DNA of 64,000 nucleotides from Chlamydomonas sphaeroides. Lineage: Eukaryota > Chlorophyta > Chlorophyceae > Chlamydomonadales > Chlamydomonadaceae. The DNA is taken from positions 1 to 64,000 of the forward strand of contig BDDC01000079.1 in assembly GCA_001662425.1 (NCBI GenBank), given 5' to 3'. Positions within the stretch are counted from its first letter, which is position 1, and each line of letters opens with the position of its first letter. Below the pieces are notes generated by a model. That model saw only the letters and a program-made list of their open reading frames with translations. It was not told the origin of the DNA and ran no database searches. The position numbers and the translations under genes are program-made. Below are positions 18,598 to 30,602 of the stretch, piece by piece.

Positions 18598-21263
18598 ATG
18601 TCTATGGATCGTGTGCTCTTCGAGCTCACGCACGAGGGGCCTGTGAGTCGAGGGTTGTCGACAGGCATGCGCAAAGAATTGCGCTCGCTATCGGCTTACC
18701 CTTCGGCGCTGGCCGCTGCATCGCAGCACAAGTTAGAGCATACCGAGCCGCTTGACCGATCGGCGCCAATGCTGGAGCCAGGTCGGTGCGGGGGGTCGGT
18801 ATCAATTACGACACGCAAGCGCGACTCGGCGCTGCTTTTTTGCAGGCACCGGCGTCCACCGATTCGATAAGCAAGCCTTCTTGCATGAAGTGGAGAGCGG
18901 TGCGCATATGGGGTCGGAGCTGACGTCAACAGCTGCCCGTGCGTTGGCACCAACTTCCGGGACCCTCGCTTGCACGCACACCGGGACGCACCGGCTTCAG
19001 AAACAGCAACGCACTGCAGGCGTGGGGGGAACTCGAGGGCATGGGCGTTGGCCTAAGGGGGCTCCAAGACGGACTGCGCTCGGGCCCCCAGCCAGCACCC
19101 ATCAAGCGCCGTGTAGGCCCCCGGCGCAGCAGCACCCACCCGCCACCTTGACCGCCAGGCGCTTGCCCACGGCCGGCACGCGCGCTGCTGTCGCAGGCGC
19201 GCCCCTGAAGCACGTTGCCGAGGGCGAGGTGCACGACGCCAGCAGCGCCTACATTCCGCCCGGCTACCACATGGAGCCCTCCAGGTGGGGCGCTGCGTCG
19301 CATAGCCGACCAAGGCCCTGGCTCGGCCTCCAGGCCGCGGTCCCCACCAGCCAAGCGCATTGCTCGCCCACCCGCCGCCTCGCTCAGCCATTGCGGGCCG
19401 GGCCTCCCGGCTCGGTATTCGTCCCCTGTCCCCTGCACAAGAGGTGCGCCCTGCCGCCGCGCGGCGCACGCGAGTCCCCCACCAACCGCTCGCTGCCCTG
19501 GCCTGTCCGTCCATACCGCGGTCTAACGTCACAGCCGGCCGGCGCTGCTGGCCGAAGTCAAGTCCATCGGCGGCCACCACGCGGTGGTGTCCGAGCTCAA
19601 GGCGGCGGCGGAGGCCGGCGGCGTGCCGCTGGCGCACGTAGAGCACCCCGCGGACCGCAGCGCGCCGGCGACAGAGGGCGCGAGCGTGGGGCACGTGAGT
19701 CTGCGCTTGGCGGTGGGGCTGAGGCCAGGTAGCGGGCAGGCTCCGGGGCAGGGGGAAGGAGGGCTCGGTGCGGGTCGGCCGGGCGGGGTGACTCGGGATG
19801 TGGGTTGGATGCTAGCGGCATGCTGCAGGCGGGCGCGGCGGCCGGATGATGCGTAGCAGCTCGGGCTTCGGCCGCCCTACCGCGTGGCGCGGCCGTCTGT
19901 GTCTGGCGTTCACTGTGGGGCCCTGCTGACGCGGCGGCCTGGGGCCGGTCGGGCCGGCCTCACAGACGGATGTCTGGATGCCTTGCGCACATGGACCCAT
20001 CCGGACCGTTGTGCGACGCAGTGCTAGGAAGGCATGCCAGGCCGCCTCCCAGCCGGCCGCCACAACCCGTACCGCGCCCTGGTCCGCCGCAGTGGGACAA
20101 GGGCGCGCTGCTGAGCGAGATCGCGGCGCCCAAGGAGCTGCGGCACGTGGAGCAGGTGGCGGACCGCAGCGCGCCGCGGGTGGAGCCGGGCACGCAGGTA
20201 GGGCCGCTGAGGCGGAGCGGGCTGGGGTTGGGCGGCGGGGGTGGGCGTGGCGGCTGCCGCACCGCCGCGGGTGGAGCGAGGCGCAAGGTGGGGCCTGCGC
20301 TGGGCTCCGCATCCCGTGGCGGTGGTGGCAGGTGGCGGCGTTCGCAGTGGCGGGCTGCAGACTGACTGGCGCAAGACACTGGCCGTCATGCCGGGGCGCG
20401 CGACACCAGCCGAGGGTGGCCAGTGGAGGATCGATAGTGGGGGCGCGTTTGTCTCGGCAGGACCCAGAGTTCCGTGACAGGGCCGGGGCGCGAGGGACGG
20501 CGGGCTGCTCGTCTCCCAGGGACTCTGGCTGTGCGCGCACGGTCCCAGGCGTGCGGGAGCGCGCGGCGACTTGTCCGCTGTAGGGACCCACAAGCCGCAA
20601 CCCCGCTCCCGCCCGTGTTTGCGGTGTGCCTCCGCCGCCGCGCAGATCCAGCCCAACCCGCACGACGAGCTCATGTCGGAGGTCCGCTGCGTCAGCCCCG
20701 CGCTACGCCACGTGGAGGTGGGTCCCTCGCCACTGGTAGGCACGGCAGTGCAGAGGCTGACAGAGGGCGGGGGCTGCGCTCCACGGTTGCGCACTGGCGT
20801 TGTTTTGGGGGTGGGGGGCGGGACACCACCCCGCCCTCCGGGTCAGCAGCGACCGGTTGTAGGGGAGAAGGTGCGCCACGTGGAGGTGGTCACGGAGCCG
20901 GGTCCAACGTGTGGAAGCAGACGCGCGCGTGTTGAAGCGGATGGAGCAGCTGGCGCTGCAGTGGGCTGTGTTGCTGCTGGCGTCACACCGAGGGGATCCA
21001 TGCCGACTACCGGTAGTTACAATGGCTGCAGCGCTGCAGCGCTGCACCAAAAGCATACGCCATCCGCCCCTGCTCCCCAGCCACCCGCCACCGCCACTAA
21101 TGCGACCTGCCTCCGCCGGCCGCCCCCCCCCCCGCGTGCCTCGCCGCCGCCCCTGACTGCGCGCTCCTCGCCCCTGCACCTACCCCACCAGCAGAGCCCC
21201 GCGGACCGCAGCGAGCCCCGCGTCACACACACCGCGGCGCTGCGGGTGCACGAGTCGCACTGA
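18598..21263 (+). CDS. Actobindin/WH2 (beta-thymosin-like) repeat actin-binding protein
   Basis: Likely binds actin monomers in the cytoplasm. Seven exons in phase: 18598-18781, 18846-18899, 19197-19284, 19535-19694, 20093-20197, 20646-20717, 21195-21263; 243 aa. Five repeats of the pattern F/L-L-x-E-V/I-x(5-6)-L-[KRA]-H-V-E-x(2-4)-D-R-S-A-P can be read. R1 is about 38-60 (HKLEHTEPLDRSAPMLE); R2 about 68-95 (FDKQAFLHEVESGAPLKHV); R3 about 112-156 (ALLAEVKS...PLAHVEHPADRSAP, with a helical insertion); R4 about 163-194 (WDKGALLSEIAAPKELRHVE, then QVADRSAP); R5 about 205-231 (ELMSEVRCVSPALRHVE, then SPADRSEP). This matches the actobindin repeat (LKHxETVDKSAP, preceded by FLxEV). Exon borders fall inside repeats, mainly before DRSAP or before the LL helix. 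R1 lacks the helix and R2 lacks DRSAP, so one or two sites may be weak. The last acceptor could be three bases upstream. Confidence 0.8.
20172..20296 (+). repeat. Copy of exon 5 end plus donor in actobindin-like intron 5
   Basis: The end of exon 5 with its donor (20172-20206) has a close copy at 20262-20296, 90 bp downstream in the intron. Shared core: CGCCGCGGGTGGAGC, then CGCA, GGT and GGGCC. The copy keeps a GGTGGG donor-like sequence. Confidence 0.85.
20706..20889 (+). repeat. Copy of exon 6 end plus donor in actobindin-like intron 6
   Basis: CGCCACGTGGAGGTGG (end of exon 6 and its donor, 20706-20721) recurs exactly at 20874-20889 within intron 6. Confidence 0.9.
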
Positions 21264-21720
21264 GGCGACCACGGCGAGGGGCCCTCGCCACTGGAGGCAA
21301 CCGCGGCGAGCGGCCGCCATCCTCAGGGCCCTCGCCTGCTGCTGCGCGGGCGCATGGGTCCTGCTCTCGGGGACGGCATCGCCGTCCGCTGTTGATGCAC
21401 ACTTGGTGGTTTGTACCGGGGCCGAGGAGCGCACCGTAGCAGGGGCATGTAGGACGGACAGCACTGCCTTCCGAGGACGCGTAACGTGGGCCATGTCAGG
21501 CCCGAGCGATGGCGTCCGCATGTAGCTAGCTAAGCCCGTGACGTCAGCGGCCACTATTCTTTCCTGGCGGCAGCAGCCTCGCAGGTCAGCGGCATTCCCA
21601 GCTGAGGGCCCCTGCAGGCCGCGCCGCGGGGCAACGCCCGATGATGCATGCAGCACCGCAGCACCGTGCGCCCGTGGCGCGGTCGGGCGCGTTGCAGGCG
21701 CGTTGGGGGCGCCGGACCGG
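21264..21720. other. Short convergent intergenic region
   Basis: 457 bp between the stop of the actobindin-like gene and the stop of TVP23. Both 3' UTRs must fit or overlap here. No TGTAA is seen on either strand, so the poly(A) sites are unresolved. Confidence 0.5.
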
Positions 21721-23524
21721 CTAGACCCGGTTGATGGCGGTGTTGAGTTGATGCTTGATGGCCCCCTGCATGAGCGTGTTGGATGTGCTGTTGATGTAGC
21801 CCTTGAGGTCGGCCTGGGGTTGGGGGATGAAAGCGGCGAGGGGGCGGGTGGGAGGGGATACATCGCATGTAGGCAGGCTGAGGCTGTGCATGCATGACTG
21901 TACTGCGAGCAATGGCCGAGTGGCGCTCACACCCAGCCGTACCGCAGCCCGCAGCCGCCGCGCCATCAGGTGGCCTTCAGCCCGCAGCCCCTGCCGCCCT
22001 GCGCCCCGCCTGGTTCCCGCCCCACGCCCTCCAGCTGCCCGCTGCCACTCCAGCCCAGCCTCCGGGCCCGCAGCCCCCCTCCTGCAGTGCGCCCCGGCCC
22101 CGCCAGCGCCCACCTGCGCCTCGCGGCTGCACTTGAAGTAGCCGTACAGGTTACCCCCGTTGAAGAGGATGCCCATGATGGTGATGATGAGCCACGAAAA
22201 GTTGAAGCCGAAGAACATGACGATGCTGGCCACGATCCAGTGCGCCGTGCTCAGCATGAGCGCCAGCCAGAACATCTTCTTCTCGCGAGGCAGGATGCTG
22301 CGCACGCCCTGCGCACACGAGGAGGAATGCGGCGGCGGGGTACATGAGAGTGTTAAGGTACAGCGGTAGCCCGGCAGGGTGCGAGCACAGGCGGTGCGCA
22401 GACGGCGGCGAGTCAGGAAGGGCGGCCTCACGAGCTGCCTTGCGAGGGACTCGGCGGAACCGGCGCAGCACACAACTCGGGTGCTAGGCGGCAGGACGAC
22501 GAGCGCGCCCTGCTTAGGTTGCGGCAAGGGGACGATATGCGCACAAGCAGGAACGGCATTGCGGTGGGGAAAGCAGGCCCTGGAAGCGGACGGGTTTGGG
22601 GCTGTAGGCCCAGCCGGGCTGCGCAGGCATGCGCGAGCCGAATCGCCGCCGCAAACTGAGCGGGTGGAGCCCACACGGACAGAGACCAGCCCGCAGGGAC
22701 TGCCACGAGAAGCGGCGATCGTCGCTGCAGGTGCGAGGCAGGCACGTGCAGCCCCCGCGGCCCCCGTGGGCATGAGGGCAGCGCAGCACGCCTAAAGGGA
22801 CTAGGTTCGCCCAGGAGCAGCAGCGCTGCAGCCGTGGTGCTGGCACTCGTGGGCTGTAACCTGCCGGCGGTGGCACCAGCAGTCGCTGCAGACGGCCCGG
22901 CACCCCCGGCTCTCCGCAGTGGTCACACCTCTGGAAGCGTCTCGAAGCGCCACGCTGACCCCGTCTCGTTCGCCTCATTCCACCACCGCAGCCCCACAAG
23001 CAGCCGACCCGACACGTTCTTGGTCTGCGTGCAGCGTCACGGTATGGATGTTGAGCGGCTGGTGTCATTGGGACCATGTCCATGTAAGGACAGCAACACT
23101 GCGGCTGTAGTGATCAGCGCGGCGGACGCTGTGGGCAGGCGGCCAGCGCTGCGCCGGGCGCTGGGCAACTGCAGCTGCTGCCGAGTCCCCGTCGTTACTC
23201 ACCACCCAGAAGTCCAGCGCCAGGAGCACCACGCACACGACGAAGTTAATCACAAAGGATTCGACAAACAACCCGACGATCCAGAAGTATACGATGGGTA
23301 CTATCTGCGCGGCGGGACAGGGGAGGCCGGGGTTGGGAGCAGCTGGGGGTCCAGCTCCCCACGCCAGCCGGTCTCCCCCAGCTCCAGCACGAGGCGCGAC
23401 GTGACCACGAGCAAATCACCTTGAAGCCGTTGTGGCAGAGCATGCATATGTTGTGCGACACAGCCGGTGGACCCTGCGCTGCTTCCGGCATCGCGGGAAC
23501 AGGTAGTTGCCCGGGCGCATCCAT
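21721..23524 (-). CDS. TVP23: TVP23/FAM18 family Golgi membrane protein (plant ECHIDNA)
   Basis: Integral membrane protein of the trans-Golgi/TGN acting in vesicle traffic; the plant member ECHIDNA works in secretion with YIP proteins. Five exons (5' to 3'): 23420-23524, 23203-23304, 22929-23024, 22114-22308, 21721-21813; 196 aa, usual for the family. Seen in order: a short N-terminus, a HNGFK element before the first membrane span, a long hydrophobic block IVPIVYFWIVGLF... (36-69) ending ALDFWV, the family signature GRLLVGLRWWNE (75-86), a polar WRFE linker, a third and fourth span around FWLALMLSTAHWIVASIVMF and WLIITIMGILF, then GGNLYGYFKCSR and a cytosolic tail. Motif order and spacing fit TVP23 closely. 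The start is the first Met giving a short polar N-terminus; the larger ORF upstream has none of the family's features. Confidence 0.88.
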
Positions 23525-23869
23525 GCTCGCTGGCGCCCCTTTAGGCGTACGCTGCAGTTCGCTGGAGCTGAGGCAGCAGTTGGCAGAGTGTAGAGTTGGC
23601 AATCGTAGAGCAAATTGACTGGCTTGTGAGCGTGTAGTGGTCTTGCACAACAGCTATGCGTGAGGTATGCGTTGGAAGGCAGCGGGCGTGGCGTGTGTAC
23701 AATGGCCGTGCTTGATGCGAGTCCGCGACGAGCGACCGTGCATCGCACCCTGACCTGTATGCGACCCCCTGCCCACATAAGAACTGCTGCTGCTGTATCA
23801 CGAAGCACGCATACAGAACGAAGCCCCACATCGACCTTGAAGGTCTTCGCCCCATCCATCTTTCTCACC
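23525..23869. promoter_or_regulatory. 345-bp bidirectional promoter region TVP23 / DUF4864 gene
   Basis: Only 345 bp separate the ATG of TVP23 (minus) from the ATG of the DUF4864-like gene (plus). Both promoters and 5' UTRs must be packed here. The region is less GC-rich than its flanks. No defined box is claimed. Confidence 0.55.
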
Positions 23870-25907
23870 ATGCTCGCGAGCCAGGCACCAGCTTCATCGC
23901 TGGGGTGCCGCGCATCTCAAGGGTGGCCAGCCGTGGCCAGCCGAATAGCCTTGCGGCCACGGCAACACCATGGCACGGCGCCGCAACCCCGGGACTGCCC
24001 CACCCTTCGGCAACACCAGCGGCCGTCGCTGGCGTGCCGCTCGGCCCCCAACTTCAACCCGCAGAACACGCCCGACCCCATTGTGAGGGCACCTTGCACG
24101 CCCTCCTCGCCACTAGCTAGGCAGCCGCCAGCGACAGCGCGCCCAAGCTGACGGTGCGCTGGCGTCGCTGCAGGTCATGCCCAGCCGAGCCCTTTCGCCG
24201 GTGGAGTCTGTTGAGGTGAGGCGCTCGCGGCCTGCCCCGCAGAACGCTGTTACAGATAAATGCGCGCAGTGCGCTTGTTTGAAGGACACGCCTCCGGACC
24301 GCGCCTGAAGGCGGGAGCAGCAGCAACGGGGGCGGGCATCGGGGCATGGGCATGGGCCACGGCCACGGCCACGGCCACGGCCACGATCACACCCCTCCGC
24401 CGCTCCCTCCCGCCGCGAAGTCCGTCCCCTGGACCCTACACGCCAGGCGCAACTCAAGGCGCTGCACAGCAACGATGACCCCTGGTGAGAACCAGTGGAG
24501 CTGCTGGCAAGCGCGTGGCATGTGGCGCAGAACCCGGCGCCGTAGCCCCACCCCGGCACGGCCGACTACCTGAAAGGGTGCTGGGCACAGCCCCCACCGC
24601 CATCGTGCTCCTACATCTGCTGGCGGTCTCGCCACGCCGTTACACTGCGATCGTGCAGCTTGCCAGCCGCCGCAGCCTCGCCCGGGCCACCAGGTTGCGG
24701 CCGCCGGTGCGGCCGGCCTCAGCGACACCGTCGTCGGGTGTTCAATGTTGAAGGGAAATGATAGAGTTACATCGTCATCGTGTGCGATAGTACCGTGGCC
24801 AGGCCAGCTGGCGCCGTCCAGCCCTTGCGTCGCTGGAAGCGCTTGGGCTGTGACGGCGTCCGCTGCTCTGGTCACGATGTGTGAAGTGTGTCGTCCGCTC
24901 GAGATGGGGCATGGCGGCCACTGCAGGGACCTCGTTGGCCGCTGGCACGGCGTGTGTCCGACCCATGCCGCTTACGTCAAGCCAACAAGTGGGAACGGGG
25001 TCCATGCCTTGCCCGGTGTGTTCCCTGACCCTGCGGAGCCCCAGGGCACCCGACGATGAGTACCGTGAGCTCCGCGGCAGCTCAGCTGCACACGGCTCTC
25101 CACACCAGGCCCTGCCGTCGCTGGTGTTGGCCACCCCACCCCCACCTCGGCCGCGGCACCGGTCCTTAGCACCGGTCCATGCGCCTCCCCGGCAAAGCAC
25201 TTCGGCCCTCACTTTGCCAGGACCTGCCGGACTGCCCTTGGCTGCCGGACTGCCGCCGCAGGATGAACCACGGCATCCAGACGGCGTACGAGTTTGCAGC
25301 TGACGCGGGCGGCATGGAGCGGAGCCGGTATTTCGGGTGAGCCATGTGCATGTCGCATGTGCGTCGGCCGCTGCCTAGGGCCAAGGCGGCACTCTGGGCG
25401 TACTACATGGCTGATTGCTGAGTCGTCCAGTGAATGCCTTTCCCAACCTGTGCCGCCGCCGCAGGTTCAGCAAGGACCTGTACCACTTTGACCACTTCCT
25501 AGGTGCGATGTGCAGCAGCTGCTGCCGTACCGATGCGTACGGCGTGCGCCGTACCCAGGCAACGGGCCCCCGCCTGGCGCCGCAGCTACTCCTGAATCCC
25601 CCGCCAGTCCCGCCAAGCGTTTGCCTGCCGAGTCCCAATCTCTAAAAGTGCAGGGTCCTAGCGGCGTGTGCATCCCACCTCTGCAGGCATGTTTGGCACT
25701 GCGTGCGGGGAGCTGGTCAACCATCAGTCTGCCAGGGTGGTGGCCAGCAACGAGGTGGAGCCGGGGCTGGTGGCGGTGCGCGTGGCGGGGGTCGGGCGCA
25801 CGGGTGGTGAGTTCGAGTTTGAGTTCCGAATGGTGCAGAAGGAGTTTGGGAGGAAGGCGGGGTCTTGGATGACCAAGAGCTGCCTCAAGGCAGAGGTCCA
25901 GGCATGA
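23870..25907 (+). CDS. DUF4864-like protein, possibly plastid
   Basis: Six exons in phase: 23870-24082, 24174-24215, 24321-24484, 25262-25336, 25465-25502, 25687-25907; 250 aa. The N-terminus (MLASQAPASS..., Arg/Gln/Ala/Pro-rich, few acids) could be a transit peptide. The conserved part begins LDPTRQAQLKALHSNDDPW, continues GIQTAYEFAADAGG and FSKDLYHFDHFLGMFG, and ends with a beta-rich segment LVAVRVAGVG...FEFEFRMVQKEFG and WMTKSCLKAE. This order (L-x(3)-ALxxND, GIxxAYxFA, a short phenylalanine-rich helix, a V-x-V sheet, then WMTxxV/C) matches my memory of plant and bacterial DUF4864 proteins, whose function is unknown. The start of exon 3 is uncertain: a GGCCAC repeat lies there, and either of two adjacent AGs keeps the frame. 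Confidence 0.6.
24355..24384. repeat. (GGCCAC)5 hexamer repeat
   Basis: Five perfect hexamers near the start of exon 3 of the DUF4864-like gene. In the frame used they read Pro-Arg; in the next frame they read His-Gly, which looks like a metal-binding tract but is not in frame with the conserved part. Confidence 0.9.
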
Positions 25908-26267
25908 GCGGGGCTGAGGCGAGGGGTGGCCGGGCGCTGGGGGCGTGCATGCGTGCGGAGGTGCGGGCGGGGCGGAGCAGGGGCCACGGCAACTTGTCAC
26001 TTTGCTCAAAGGCAGTGGGGCCACGTGGGCGGATGAACAAGCGGTTGAAGCGCGGCTTACTGGGCACTGCCTGCAACAGGAAGAAGGATGCGGCTGATTG
26101 CTGCCTTCGGGCGTACGGGGTTGGAAGCCTTGGGTTCGTGCCGTCTAGGGTTCTTATGTGCGCATCCTTTGACCAGACATATGCTGCAAAGTCGCAGGCA
26201 TAGACACAGTACACTATCCACAAGCGCGCAGATCGACGTGTCATAGCAAATCACCTAGAAAGCCAGC

Positions 26268-28731
26268 ATGGCCGCGTCAACAGACGCGCCCAGCGCGTTG
26301 CCCGAAGACGTCCTCTTGGGTATATTTTTGCAGCAAGAGTCACACGCTAGGTGCGTGAAGTGCCTTCACGCGTCGACGACGGGCCTTTGCGTTCGTTGCG
26401 CTCTAGCTGTTAAGGCATGTCGCGCGACCCGCAAACTCCTGCGATTCTGCATCACCCTTCCTCAGACGCGCAGTCCTCCCGCTTGTATGCCGACATTGGC
26501 GCGATGCGGTCGCGCCGGGTCCTGGCAAGGCTGCGCTGTGGGAGGAAGTCGACATCACCAATGCCAACGCCAGCACGCCCAGCCCGCGGCCCCACGCAAC
26601 AGCCCCGCCGGACGCCGACGAGCAAGACGCCGTGCTACGTCGCTGGCTAACCTCCAGACGCAATGCCATGCGCATCCTCCGCGTTGACCTCGCCCGCGAC
26701 CCCAGCGGCGCTCCCGCGCCGGCCTGGCAGCGCGCGCTCGGTCGCGCTTTGCCTTGCCTCGGCCCCAGCGCCAAGCTCTCCCACCTCACCATCAACGGCC
26801 CGGGCTCCGGTCCCCCTTCGACGCAACCACCCAGCTCCGCCGCAGCTCGCGGCCCGTCCTCCGGCGCCGACGCGGCCGGCGCCGCGCTGCACGGCGCGCT
26901 CTCGCTGCCCAGCCTCGTCACGCTGTACGTCAGCGGCCTGCCCTGGCCGCAGGCGCTCGCCGCCGCGGCCTGCCCGCTCGCCGCATGCCTGCACCCGTCT
27001 TCCGGCCCGGCGCCGCCGCTCGCCGCCAACCTCCGCGAGCTCACGCTCACGCGCTGCTTCGGCGACCCCGCCGCCTGGGCCAGCCCCAGCAGCAGCAGCT
27101 CCGCCGCCAGCTGCAGCTCCCACCGCGGCTGCAACGGCGGCGAGGAGGGGCTGGCGGCTGGCGGCGGCGAGGAGGGGCCCGAGGCGGACGCGGGCTGGCT
27201 GCTGGACAGTTGTGTGCTGTCGGGCTGGGAGGCGCTGGGCCAGCTGCTTGGCTCGCTGGCCTGCCTGGAGAAGCTGGACCTGGCCCACACGCACGCCATG
27301 ACGTGAGCCAGACGGGCCACGCGTGACGGGGGATTTCAACCAGCTACCTCAGGGAACGGGGGGCGTCCGTGTGTTGTGCAGTAGTCATGGGCCTGCAAGG
27401 AGAGCCGGGGCGGCGGGGTCATGGGGTGCTCGTGAATGACGGTGTGCCGTTGTGCAGGCGCCTGATGCGCAGCTGCTGCCGTGCCGCTGCCCATGCTCTT
27501 GCCGCTGTCCCGCAGCTACGTCGACCCTGCACGGGGCGCCGCGGCAGCGCCTTGGCCTGCGCTGCCGCGCCTGCGCTGTCTATCGCTCGCGCACGACCTG
27601 TCAGTCGCGCTGCCGGACGGCCAGCGCCCGTTCAACTGCCGCCGCGCAGCCGCCAACGAGGACGGCCAAGTGGGCGCCCAGGGCGACGACGATGAGGATG
27701 TCTGCTCTGACGACGGAGCGTGGCTAGACGCCGAGCTGCAGGAGCTGCGGCTGCAGGGGGCGGATGGCGGCGGCGGCGCCGCCATGGTCGGGCCCGGTGG
27801 CGGTGGTGGCGGCGCTGTTGGCGAGGAGGATGCGCTGGCGCCGTACGATAGCTTGGCATATACCATCGACGCCGCGGCTGCTGCTGTGGAGCTGCTGAGC
27901 TGGCTGCCGCGATGCGGCCAGCTGACGAGCCTGGACCTGCGCTGCTGCGGGTGCGTCCGGGGGGCGTGCATAGCGGAGTCGGGAAGTGGGACCACGCGAC
28001 ACTACTTCGCGGAGGGTGGTGACCCTGCGTGTGTTGTCCAACGCCCGTCCCCCACCCGACCGACTCCACCACCCTGCCCACCCGTGCCGCGGCCCGCCGT
28101 ACGCAGGCTGGAGGCCGTGCCGCTCGCCGTACTGCACCTGCCGTACCTTTCCCGCCTAGACATGTACGGCAACCCGCTGCGCTCGCTGCGGCTGCTGCCG
28201 GGACCGCTGCCGGCTCTGGTCTGGCTGCGCCTCAGCCTGGACCCGGCCTTTGACCTGCTGTGGGCGCTCGCGGTGGCGGGCGTCGGCGAGGTCGCGGCCT
28301 TCGACGACATGCTCACCGTGGAGCTGGCGGCGCCGATGCTAGAGCACCTGCAGGTAGGCTATGGGGCCTGGCATCGTGTGTTGTGTGTATTCTCTTTTAG
28401 AATAATAGCTTGACAGGTAGTTAATAAACGGTATGAAGATTGGGTTTGTGGGCCCGGTGGGTGTGGTCTGGGTGCCTGTCGGGCCGCGGCTTGACCGCTG
28501 CCAGACCTGATGCCAGCCTGACGCTGATGCTGGGGGGCGGAAGCGCTGCATCCCATACCTGTGTCTGGCGGCGCGGCTGCGTATTGTGTGGGGTTGCTGA
28601 TGCCGCGGTGTGGCTCGGCGGCGCAGGTCGACTCCACCAGTGCCCGCGCGCTGGAGCTGCTGCGCGAGGCTGCGGCGGGGCTGCCTGCTCTGCGACGCCT
28701 GGAGCTGGAGCACCTCGAGGAGGCAGCTTGA
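26268..28731 (+). CDS. F-box protein with leucine-rich-repeat-like body
   Basis: Likely substrate adaptor of an SCF ubiquitin ligase. Five exons in phase: 26268-26350, 26466-27302, 27516-27950, 28107-28353, 28627-28731; 568 aa. Splicing exon 1 to exon 2 builds a clear F-box: LPEDVLLGIFLQ (11-22), VCRHWRDAV (35-43) and LWEEVDI (52-58). The remainder is Leu/Ala-rich with repeat-like strands of the LxxLxL type: AKLSHLTINGPG, LREL-TLTRCFGD, LEKLDLAHTHA, LRCLSLAHDLS, LTSLDLRCCG, LSRLDMYGNPLRSL and LRRLELEHLEEAA at the very end. Long Gly/Asp/Glu insertions interrupt it near the middle. Neighbours give no hint of the target. An internal 16-nt tandem duplication near 27138-27182 encodes a repeated GGEEG. 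Confidence 0.75.
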
Positions 28732-30602
28732 GGAGCAGGTCGCGCACCTGCGAGGAGGCGGCGGGGCAATGTACAACGCGTGCTGCGAGGCGCGAGGGCG
28801 CATGTTGAGGGGATGGCTGTGGCGCTGCTCCGGGCCCCGCCGCACGACACGAGGGCCCTGTGCGGGAGGTTGTGGAGAGGGCTACGCACGCTGCAATACC
28901 GTACATTACCGTGCAGCAGCGCACTGCGCTGTTGTCATGTTGCACAGCTATGTCAGGTGTGCTATGTGCACACTGTACCAGTACGTTTTTTATTTGCCGG
29001 TATGTTCGTGTCAAATTTGAGAGAATGACGCACGCCCGCGAAAGGATTCTGACCTGTGGGCAGCCTGGGTGCGGCTACGCCCCTTTTCCCCATTCCGGAT
29101 GGGGCCACCTTGTCGAGAGTACTGATATGTGATATTCTGAGACGAGGCCAACTTGCCTTCTGTACGATACCAACAGTGGGCTAGGGCCGGTACCGCTGCC
29201 AGGCGTATGGTTGATCCCACTTGACAGGCTCATTGTGGGGTGGAGGACCCGCCACCCATGCGCTTGCCGCGCTGTACGCTTATTGCAACGCCGCTTACAA
29301 CCGCCTGACGCCGGCGTCACTGCTGGGGGCCGTGCGTCCCGCATAGCGCTTTTGGCATTGCTCACCCCGCCGCTGGCTGTCAGCAGCTGTCGGGACGCGA
29401 ACCGGCGCGTCTGCGGGTGTGTCCATGACAATGCTACAGGCTCCTGCTGCGGCGACTGGGATTGCCGGACTGCACCACGCTTCACGCGCGCGACTCCCGG
29501 GTCCTGACCCCTACGTGCGGCCGTACCCGGACGGAGTCCGCAAGATGCAGCCACGCACGCAGATGCGTTGCCACCCTGTTGCCACCGCGGTGAATGATAA
29601 GCTAGAACGAAGTCAAAGGTGACGCCGGTCGCAGTTGCCCGAGCTAGTTGCCGCCAGTGCCCGGTGATGACCAGCCGGGTGCGCGGGCAAGGCAGCTGGC
29701 GCCAAAACGCGAGTGGCCATGGCCGTAGGGGTACGGCGTGGAGCAGATCGGGCGGCCCGCGCTCTCGCCCGTCGGGTGAGGGCACGGATGTCGGTGTGCC
29801 CGAGACCCCTGAAATAGTCCCAGCTATGACCGCATAATGACCGACTATTTGCGTCTCGTCTGGGTGGCCTCTTTTGGGGGCGATCCATGCACTCATGCGC
29901 AGCTGGGACCGGTTTCAGTGCTGCTGGCAAGACCCGTTGTAAGACACGTTGCCTTACACACTGGTCTCAGTACGAGTCTCGGTGCGAGTCTCAGTGCTGG
30001 CAGTCCGTCGCCTGCAGGCTGGCAGGCCCCGACCAGCCAGAAACTAAAAAGCAGCACCGGTAATGCAGCCTTGGCTGCGACATCGTCATGTGCGGACCCG
30101 GGCTGCAACGTCTTATGCGGACCCGAATACGTCACCATGCTATAGATCATAAGAGCACTACACGCGGTGCCGCGAGCCCTGGGTCACACACAGCCACGTC
30201 AGGCACAGCCCCCATGGCCCACCCGAAGCCTGCATCCCGCAGACTGCTAGCGTAGCCCGCGCGGCCCATACACCCGACCCACATCTCACGCCCGAAGTCG
30301 TATTGCAGTGCACAGCCTCGCTCGCGTGCTCACATATCACAACGCAGGCGCATACGCATACAGTGCCCCTGCAACCAGGTCGCCACTCCGCTGCAGATGG
30401 GACGCCAGGCCCTGCCGTCCCAGCGGTGCCGCCCCCAGCGCCGATGCCCCGGCCCCCTCACACCTTGGCCCACGCTCCTCCAGTGGAGCTAGGCGCTGCC
30501 AGAATGCAGCCTCCGGCCCCGGCAGGAGAGAACGGCGCACGCCTCAAGGACGACACCACCTCGCCGAGTGTACACCCCGCAGCTGCTGCTCTTGGCCGGG
30601 CC
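28732..30602. other. Convergent intergenic stretch, no gene supported
   Basis: 1.9 kb between the F-box gene stop and the stop of the minus-strand membrane protein gene. Open frames, including a 273-codon one on the minus strand, show no domain, presequence or splice logic. TTACA at 29954-29958 (TGTAA on the minus strand) might be the poly(A) signal of the minus-strand gene. A 3 x 12-bp tandem repeat is at 29964-29999. Confidence 0.5.
29964..29999. repeat. 3 x 12-bp tandem repeat
   Basis: Three near-identical units GTCTCAGTACGA, GTCTCGGTGCGA and GTCTCAGTGCTG in gene-free DNA. Confidence 0.85.

Noticed and set aside
24346..24390. HGHGHGHGHDH tract as a metal-binding site
   Set aside because: It is in a different frame from the conserved LKALHSNDDPW; the in-frame reading is Pro-Arg.
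29075..29896. 273-codon minus-strand frame
   Set aside because: No recognisable motif, and neighbouring frames on both strands are equally open.
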